NCBI GenBank assembly: GCA_903893935.1
Contig: CAITOD010000486.1
Span: forward strand, 1-5,549
Direction: 5' to 3'
Length of the DNA stretch: 5,549 nucleotides
Origin: an uncultured Sphingomonadales bacterium
GTDB taxonomy: Bacteria > Pseudomonadota > Alphaproteobacteria > Sphingomonadales > Sphingomonadaceae
Shown here: positions 1 through 5,549 of the stretch, piece by piece
Layout: the number at the start of each line of letters is the position of its first letter
How positions within the stretch are numbered: position 1 is the stretch's first letter
Made by a program: the position numbers and the translations under genes
Notes under the pieces: generated by a model
The model's database searches: none
What the model saw: the letters and a program-made list of their open reading frames with translations, nothing else
Told to the model about the DNA's origin: nothing

Positions 1-213
1 GATCGACATCGGTTCGCCGGTGCGCGGGTTGCGACCGGTCGAAGCCTTGCGCTTGGCAACCGAGAAAGTGCCGAAACCGACCAGACGCACTTCATCGCCT
101 TTGGCCAGAGCACCGGTGACGGCTTCAAAAACGGCCTCAACCGCTTTGGTCGCATCACCTTTGGTCAGGCCGCTTGCTTCGGCAACAGCGCTGATCAGAT
201 CGTTCTTGTTCAT
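1..213 (-). CDS. hup: DNA-binding protein HU (3' end cut by window edge)
   Basis: Histone-like HU protein, a small dimeric DNA-bending protein that compacts the nucleoid and supports replication, recombination and transcription. The visible 71 residues begin MNKNDLISAVAEASGL, the usual HU opening, and form the two N-terminal helices. The core signature follows at about residues 46-66 (GFGTFSVAKRKASTGRNPRTGE reads through in frame), leading into the DNA-binding beta arm. HU proteins are about 90 residues, so roughly 20 C-terminal residues lie beyond the window. The ATG at 213-211 is chosen because it gives the standard N-terminus and is preceded by a strong GGGGG Shine-Dalgarno run 8 bases upstream. 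The gene lies 288 bp downstream of lon on the same strand, an arrangement found in many proteobacteria. That gap carries its own candidate promoter, so separate transcription is likely. HU versus IHF: the opening and the absence of IHF-specific N-terminal features favour HU. Confidence 0.96.
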   Translation of the reverse strand, partial: MNKNDLISAVAEASGLTKGDATKAVEAVFEAVTGALAKGDEVRLVGFGTFSVAKRKASTGRNPRTGEPMSI

Positions 214-221
214 ACCGGGAA

Positions 222-227
222 CCCCCT
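222..227 (-). promoter_or_regulatory. hup ribosome binding site
   Basis: On the minus strand AGGGGG lies 8 bases before the hup ATG. It is purine-rich and well placed, and it supports the chosen start. Confidence 0.7.
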
Positions 228-282
228 ACTGTGTCGTTTTGCAGGTCTTGATGTGTGCGGAATCAATGTGACGAGGTGGGCG

Positions 283-311
283 ACATGAACGGAGAACCCC
301 ATTGCTGTCAA
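283..311 (-). promoter_or_regulatory. candidate hup promoter (TTGACA -35, weak -10)
   Basis: The minus strand carries a perfect TTGACA at 311-306. A 17-base spacer separates it from TCATGT at 288-283. The -35 box matches the sigma-70 consensus exactly, but the -10 is poor and matches only at its two ends. If used, it would start transcription near position 276 and give a leader of about 60 bases before the hup ATG. Its place between the lon 3' end and hup fits an independent hup promoter. The assignment rests on the -35 box and spacing only. Confidence 0.38.
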
Positions 312-320
312 AGGCAAATG

Positions 321-361
321 CACGGAATTCGGCGGATTTATCCACGGAATCCGGCGGATTT
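321..361. repeat. two 19 bp direct repeats, 22 bp period, upstream of hup
   Basis: Positions 321-339 and 343-361 are near-identical 19-mers of the form CACGGAATYCGGCGGATTT. They differ at one base (T in the first, C in the second) and are separated by 3 bases. The 22 bp period is about two helical turns. Each copy contains a partial dyad, AATCC and GGATT around GCC in minus-strand reading, perfect in the 343-361 copy. The pair ends 9 bases upstream of the candidate hup -35 box, where an activator or other regulator could bind. A regulatory role is inferred from position and phasing; no known operator is recognised. Confidence 0.7.
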
Positions 362-366
362 GCGCG

Positions 367-403
367 ACAAGACGCCTTGTGCAGACGGTTGCGACGTGTC
401 TGC
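367..403. other. two small adjacent dyads between lon and hup
   Basis: ACAAG/CTTGT (367-371 and 376-380, 4-base loop) is followed by GCAGAC/GTCTGC (381-386 and 398-403, 11-base loop). Both are short and have no T-run after them on either strand. They may be weak RNA structure in the lon 3' region; no function can be assigned. Confidence 0.3.
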
Positions 404-460
404 CCGATGGCACCGCGCCGGTTTCAACACCGCGACGCGCCTGCCTCGGGAGCCGCAAGC

Positions 461-498
461 GGCGCCCTTGTGTATCAAAACGATACACAAGGGCCGCC
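461..498 (-). terminator. strong stem-loop just after lon, possible terminator without a U-tract
   Basis: Positions 465-476 and 482-493 form a perfect 12 bp inverted repeat (CCCTTGTGTATC and its complement) around a 5-base loop. It extends by 4 more GC pairs (461-464 with 495-498) if C494 is bulged. It begins only a few bases past the lon stop codon. Neither strand has a run of T after the stem, so it is not a canonical intrinsic terminator. It could instead be an mRNA 3'-end stabiliser, a terminator with an imperfect tail, or a palindromic protein site (the core TGTATC-N5-GATACA has the look of a dimer operator). The structure is certain; its role is inferred. Confidence 0.55.
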
Positions 499-501
499 CG
501 A

Positions 502-2907
<2,406 letters not shown>

Positions 2908-2914
2908 GGCAGTT

Positions 2915-2931
2915 GGGGATCCTTGTTCCCC
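2915..2931 (-). promoter_or_regulatory. lon ribosome binding site inside a small hairpin loop
   Basis: On the minus strand AAGGA (2924-2920) sits 12 bases before the lon ATG, which is rather far. It is flanked by GGGGA (2931-2927) and TCCCC (2919-2915), which pair perfectly and place the AAGGA in a 7-base loop. With the stem folded, only 7 bases separate it from the ATG, so folding could correct the spacing. The pairing is seen directly; its effect on translation is inference. Confidence 0.5.
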
Positions 2932-2939
2932 CGCAATGG

Positions 2940-2987
2940 CCGGCAAATCAGGGCGTCGTCACCGGCCCCGCTGCGGGGCTTTGCCGG
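2940..2987. other. nested dyads in the lon leader/promoter region
   Basis: An outer 8 bp inverted repeat, CCGGCAAA at 2940-2947 and TTTGCCGG at 2980-2987, encloses a GC hairpin (GCCCCG at 2965-2970, CGGGGC at 2974-2979, 3-base loop). The inner stem abuts the right outer arm. If transcription starts near 2982, the inner hairpin is in the lon mRNA leader while the right outer arm straddles the start site. The outer pair may therefore act at the DNA level. No known regulator site is recognised. Confidence 0.5.
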
Positions 2988-3017
2988 AATATGGGATCAG
3001 GGTGGCGTGGCCGCAAT
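2988..3017 (-). promoter_or_regulatory. candidate lon promoter, heat-shock (RpoH) type or overlapping sigma-70
   Basis: Read on the minus strand, TCCCATAT (2996-2989) matches the RpoH -10 consensus CCCCATNT at all but its first base. ATTGCGG (3017-3011), 14 bases upstream, shares the TTG core of the RpoH -35 element. The same DNA can be read as a sigma-70 promoter, TTGCGG (3016-3011), 17-base spacer, CATATT (2993-2988). Either reading places the start near 2982 with a leader of about 75 bases. lon is heat-inducible in many proteobacteria, so an RpoH element is expected. The -35 match is only moderate. Confidence 0.48.
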
Positions 3018-3044
3018 GCCCTTTGCCCAAAGACGCCAGACAAT

Positions 3045-3101
3045 CCCCCGCTTTCAGGCACGGCCCCCGCTTTCAGGCAAGGCCCCCGCTTTCAGGCAAG
3101 G
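3045..3101. repeat. three tandem 19 bp repeats between mlaA and lon
   Basis: Three head-to-tail units, 3045-3063, 3064-3082 and 3083-3101, follow the form CCCCCGCTTTCAGGCAAGG. The last two are identical and the first has C for A at its 17th base. Degenerate flanks continue the pattern: CCGCTT at 3102-3107 runs into the mlaA stop codon, and CAGACAAT just before the first unit resembles the repeat's second half. The array fills the space right behind mlaA and lies upstream of the lon promoter candidate. It could be a small VNTR, a protein-binding array or transcript 3'-end structure. The sequence shows the array, not its role. Confidence 0.93.
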
Positions 3102-3105
3102 CCGC

Positions 3106-4251
3106 TTAGTTGCCGGGCGGCAGCGGCTCGACCACCGGGTGCGAGACGAACACCGGCGGCTGTGGGGCCACAGGTTCGGGCGGTGCTGATACGGGTTGCG
3201 GTGCGGGTTCCGGCGTCGCAGGCGCCGGTGGTGTTGTTGCGGACGGGGCGGGCGGCGGCGGAGTCGGAGTAAGGGCAGGCGCCGCTTCGGGTTTGGCATC
3301 GATCGGGCGGACAAACGGCGGCTGGCCAATTTCGCCTTTGGCGAGCGGGCCGCGCCCGTGCAAAGCCTCGATCTCCTCGAAGCGCGCCTTGAAATAGGCC
3401 TGCCGGTACGAGGCATAGGGATTGCCTGTCTGACGCACCCGCTGCACCCCGGCATCGATATCGACACGGTAATCGAGTTCGGTGATCGTTCCTGACGCAA
3501 GCACGAAATAGATATTGTCGAACGGCTGGTGCACGACAGCGGGCAAAGCCGCCTGGTCCATCAGCGCGCCGATCAGATCGCGCAGCGACGTGGGGCCGAT
3601 CAGCGGCAGGAACATGTAAGGCCCGGGGCCGATCCCGTAATACCCCATCGTGTTGGCAAAGCCGTTGGGTCGGTAATAGATATGGAACGGCTTGCGCTTG
3701 GCCACATCGACCAGTCCGCCGATGCCCGCGACCGAATTGATGCCGAACCGCCCGACCGTCTTGATCGCTTTGCCCGGGTGCAATTGCAGCACATAGTTCA
3801 ACGCGTTGACCGGCTCGGTCAGGTTGAAAAAGAAATTGTGCAAGCCCTGGCGCACCGGATTGGGCAGGCCCTTGCGATAGCCGTTCATGATCGGCGTGAT
3901 GAGCTTCTTGTCGACGCTCTCGATCGTATCGAACGACAGTTTGTTGACCCCTTCGAGCGGGTCGATCTTGTGCATCTCGTGTTCGCCCGACACCACGATC
4001 TGGCTGCTGCCAGGGCTGGCCGGGGGCAAGGCATCGGGTGCGGTGGACGGAACCGGGGTTGTTGCGGGCACGGCAGGTGCAGCAACCGGGGGCGCAGCCG
4101 CATCGGTTGCGACCGCAGGCGCGGTGTTTGTTGACACGGCAACGGTGGGTGCAGGTGGTATCGACGCCGCCGTATCGTCGGGCAATGCGGTCTGCACCAG
4201 CGAAGCCGCAAGCGCGGCGGTCAGCACGATCAATATCTGTCCTTTCGCCAC
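3106..4251 (-). CDS. mlaA: MlaA/VacJ-family outer-membrane lipid asymmetry protein, extended and without lipobox
   Basis: MlaA removes misplaced phospholipids from the outer leaflet of the outer membrane and passes them to the Mla retrograde pathway. The family core spans about residues 97-300: DPLEGVN at 97-103, NFFFNLTEPVNALNYVLQ at 139-156, GRFGINSVAGIGGLVDVA at 167-184 and GPGPYMFLPLIGPTSLRD at 208-225. The protein has 381 residues against roughly 250 in typical members. The excess is a Pro/Ala/Thr-rich stretch (about 30-85) after an N-terminal hydrophobic signal-like segment, and a Pro-rich tail (about 322-381). There is no cysteine anywhere, so the lipobox that normally anchors MlaA is absent. 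The start is uncertain: GTG at 4251 is the first possible start after an in-frame TAA, but it has only a weak upstream GGGG. A TTG at codon 7 has AAAGGA six bases upstream but loses the only early lysine. Other mla genes are not in the window. The TAA stop is at 3108-3106. Confidence 0.92.
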   Translation of the reverse strand: MAKGQILIVLTAALAASLVQTALPDDTAASIPPAPTVAVSTNTAPAVATDAAAPPVAAPAVPATTPVPSTAPDALPPASPGSSQIVVSGEHEMHKIDPLEGVNKLSFDTIESVDKKLITPIMNGYRKGLPNPVRQGLHNFFFNLTEPVNALNYVLQLHPGKAIKTVGRFGINSVAGIGGLVDVAKRKPFHIYYRPNGFANTMGYYGIGPGPYMFLPLIGPTSLRDLIGALMDQAALPAVVHQPFDNIYFVLASGTITELDYRVDIDAGVQRVRQTGNPYASYRQAYFKARFEEIEALHGRGPLAKGEIGQPPFVRPIDAKPEAAPALTPTPPPPAPSATTPPAPATPEPAPQPVSAPPEPVAPQPPVFVSHPVVEPLPPGN

Positions 4252-4258
4252 CCGACCC

Positions 4259-4270
4259 CGGGCAAGCCCG
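4259..4270 (-). other. small GC hairpin just upstream of the mlaA GTG
   Basis: CGGGCAAGCCCG at 4259-4270 is a perfect palindrome giving a 4 bp stem and tetraloop, ending 7 bases before the GTG. It occupies the place where a ribosome binding site for that GTG would be expected. It may restrain initiation there or indicate that a later codon is used. Confidence 0.35.
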
Positions 4271-4284
4271 CCCGAACCGCGACC

Positions 4285-4313
4285 GGTTTAAGCGCTACCG
4301 GCCTGAAGGTCAA
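4285..4313 (-). promoter_or_regulatory. candidate mlaA promoter
   Basis: On the minus strand TTGACC (4313-4308), a 17-base spacer and TAAACC (4290-4285) form a plausible sigma-70-like promoter in the ybaB-mlaA gap. A start near 4278 would give a leader of under 30 bases before the GTG. The -35 is good and the -10 is partial (3 of 6). Read-through from dnaX-ybaB is also possible, since no clear terminator lies in the gap. Confidence 0.35.
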
Positions 4314-4381
4314 AACCGCGTTCAATTTCCGCGACAATTTGGCACATATCGCATGCCCGTTCGGCACGCGGCGACGGCGTG

Positions 4382-4717
4382 TCAGAACGGCATCTTGAAT
4401 CCCGGCGGAATGCCCGCAGCCATCTGCACTTTCTGCATTTCCTCCGCCGCAGCGGCATCGGCGCGCGTGCGCGCATCGTTGAACGCGGCCGCGACGAGGT
4501 CTTCCAGAATGCCCTTTTCGGCGACCGACAGCAGGCTGTCGTCGATCGCCACCGCGATCACCCGGCCTTTGGCCGAGGTGCGGATGCGCACGAGGCCGCC
4601 ACCGGCCTGGCCTTCGACTTCGATCGCATCGAGCCGGCCTTGCGCGTCGGCCATCTGCTTCTGGATCGTTTCGGCTGCGCGCTGCGCGGCCTGGATCATC
4701 TCTTCCATCGATTTCAT
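4382..4717 (-). CDS. ybaB: YbaB/EbfC family nucleoid-associated protein
   Basis: Small dimeric DNA-binding protein of the YbaB/EbfC family, which binds the nucleoid and is linked in several bacteria to gene regulation and DNA repair. The 111 residues match the family length. The N-terminal helix opens MKSMEEMIQAAQ; the central strand region EVEGQAGGGLVRIRTSAKGR is at about 33-52; DDSLL at 59-63, LEDLVAAAFNDA at 71-82 and the hallmark C-terminus PPGFKMPF at 104-111 follow. The ATG at 4717 overlaps the dnaX TGA as ATGA, and TGGAG lies 9 bases upstream, so translational coupling to dnaX is likely. dnaX-ybaB is a widely conserved pair. recR often follows it, but here the next gene is mlaA. The TGA stop is at 4384-4382. 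Confidence 0.96.
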   Translation of the reverse strand: MKSMEEMIQAAQRAAETIQKQMADAQGRLDAIEVEGQAGGGLVRIRTSAKGRVIAVAIDDSLLSVAEKGILEDLVAAAFNDARTRADAAAAEEMQKVQMAAGIPPGFKMPF

Positions 4718-5549
4718 GCGCGTCGGCTCCAGGGTTTGCTGTCGGGTTCGCCAGGTTCGTTGACAATCCGCGCTTCGGGAAAAGCGGCAAACACCGCCTT
4801 TACCATCGGATCGTCGTGCAAGGCCGCCTGGTCTTGGGCCTCTCGCGCGGCGCGCGCTTCCTCAAGGCTCGGGCTCGCTTCGCCGGCGCCGCGTTCGACC
4901 TGCCAGGGCGCGCCGGTTGCCGCTTCGAGCGCGCGGCGGATTTCGGCGGTCGGGTCGCCGGCAATACCCGGCGCGAGCGCATAGTTGAGCCGGCCCGGCG
5001 CAAGCGCGATCACGCGCACCACCAGCCGCATGGTCGATCCGATCAGCGGGGTGACCGCCTCGACGCCTTCGACCAGATCGGCCCAGGCCACCGGCGCAGC
5101 ACCCGTGGCGGGCGCATGGCCGGCCGGCGCAGCAATCGCCGAATCGCGCAACAGGCCCTCGATCCGCCGCACCAGCCCGCCCGGATCGGGCAAGTCACCC
5201 GCGTGCATCACGCGCAACAGCGCCATTTGCGCCGCCGCCAGCGGATCGGGCGCGGCGCGCACCTCATCGTGGCCTTTGAGCAGCAATTGCCACAGCCGGT
5301 GCAATTGCCCCGCACCCAGCGACTTGGCCCAGCCGCCGATCGCTTCACGCTCTTCGGCGCCGGGCGCATCGGTGGCGCCGGTCACTTGCGCCAGCGTCAC
5401 TTTGTGCACCAGATCGAGCTGCGCGCGCATCAGCGCCAGCGGTTCGATCCCGAGCGCATATTGCGCGGCGACTTCGTCGATCACGCGCGGCGCTTCGCCC
5501 GCCAGCAAGGCCGCGAACAGCCGCTGCTGCATCGCATGATCGGCAAGCC
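4714..5549 (-). CDS. dnaX: DNA polymerase III tau/gamma subunit, C-terminal part (5' end beyond window)
   Basis: DnaX is the ATPase of the clamp loader, which places the sliding clamp on primed DNA and, as tau, couples polymerase and helicase. Only about 277 C-terminal residues are present; the Walker motifs lie outside the window. The reading frame is open to the window edge and begins with LADHA, the end of the family's conserved LGLAD region, so the ATG at 5532 is internal and not the start. The visible part holds the helical collar domain (about the first 115 residues, including the LLKGHDEVRAAPDPLAAAQMAL stretch around 84-105 counted from that Met). A short Ala/Gly/Pro linker follows, then the alphaproteobacterial-type C-terminal domain (about 148-260: LVEGVEAVTPLIGSTMRL through DDPMVKAVFAAFPEARIV). 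No A-rich frameshift site for making gamma is visible in this part. Its stop overlaps the ybaB start. Confidence 0.94.
   Translation of the reverse strand, partial: LADHAMQQRLFAALLAGEAPRVIDEVAAQYALGIEPLALMRAQLDLVHKVTLAQVTGATDAPGAEEREAIGGWAKSLGAGQLHRLWQLLLKGHDEVRAAPDPLAAAQMALLRVMHAGDLPDPGGLVRRIEGLLRDSAIAAPAGHAPATGAAPVAWADLVEGVEAVTPLIGSTMRLVVRVIALAPGRLNYALAPGIAGDPTAEIRRALEAATGAPWQVERGAGEASPSLEEARAAREAQDQAALHDDPMVKAVFAAFPEARIVNEPGEPDSKPWSRRA
4727..4731 (-). promoter_or_regulatory. ybaB ribosome binding site within the dnaX 3' end
   Basis: TGGAG on the minus strand lies 9 bases before the ybaB ATG, inside the last codons of dnaX. Together with the ATGA overlap it supports coupled translation. 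Confidence 0.6.

Noticed and set aside
260..351. Two GANTC (CcrM methylation) sites upstream of hup
   Set aside because: GAATC occurs at 260-264 and 347-351, but about one per 300 bp is expected by chance at this composition, so no cell-cycle signal can be claimed.
2908..2946. 13-residue N-terminal extension of Lon from a TTG
   Set aside because: The family starts at the HYPLLPLRDIVVFPG region. The extension overlaps the predicted leader hairpin and ribosome binding site, and ATG 2907 is better supported.
3064..3101. Possible CRISPR array from the repeated 19-mers
   Set aside because: The units are directly contiguous with no unique spacers, so this is a simple tandem repeat.
3887..4291. 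plus-strand Gly/Ala-rich frame opposite the mlaA N-terminus
   Set aside because: The Gly/Ala/Thr-rich translation is the complement of the Pro/Ala-rich coding stretch of mlaA. It has no independent support.

Overview
This 5.5 kb window reads as a stretch of high-GC alphaproteobacterial chromosome. The order Sphingomonadales is my best guess; nothing in the window proves it. The evidence is the GC-rich codon use, a DnaX with the long C-terminal domain common in alphaproteobacteria, and the lon followed by hup order seen in many proteobacteria. All five genes lie on the minus strand, so transcription runs from high to low coordinates. No transposase, integrase, tRNA, rRNA or CRISPR array is visible.

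In the direction of transcription, the window opens inside dnaX (clamp-loader tau/gamma subunit), of which only the collar and C-terminal part are present. dnaX overlaps a YbaB/EbfC nucleoid-associated protein gene by the four bases ATGA. A 130 bp gap with a candidate promoter follows, then an MlaA/VacJ-family outer-membrane lipid-asymmetry protein. It has unusually long proline/alanine-rich ends and no cysteine, hence no lipobox. A 198 bp gap follows. It holds three tandem 19 bp repeats directly behind the mlaA stop, a candidate heat-shock-type promoter, short dyads and a hairpin around the lon ribosome binding site.

Next is a complete lon (ATP-dependent protease La, 801 residues) with all catalytic motifs intact. 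After lon comes a 288 bp gap with a strong 12 bp stem-loop right behind the stop, two 19 bp direct repeats at a 22 bp period, and a TTGACA-type candidate -35 box for the last gene, hup (histone-like HU protein). hup is cut by the window edge after 71 codons.

The genes are housekeeping functions: replication, nucleoid architecture, envelope maintenance and protein quality control. I see no new multi-gene system. The unusual content is in the intergenic regions (tandem repeats, paired direct repeats, stem-loops) and in the cysteine-free, tail-extended MlaA homologue. The very long plus-strand open frames opposite lon and mlaA are best explained as shadows of GC-rich coding sequence.
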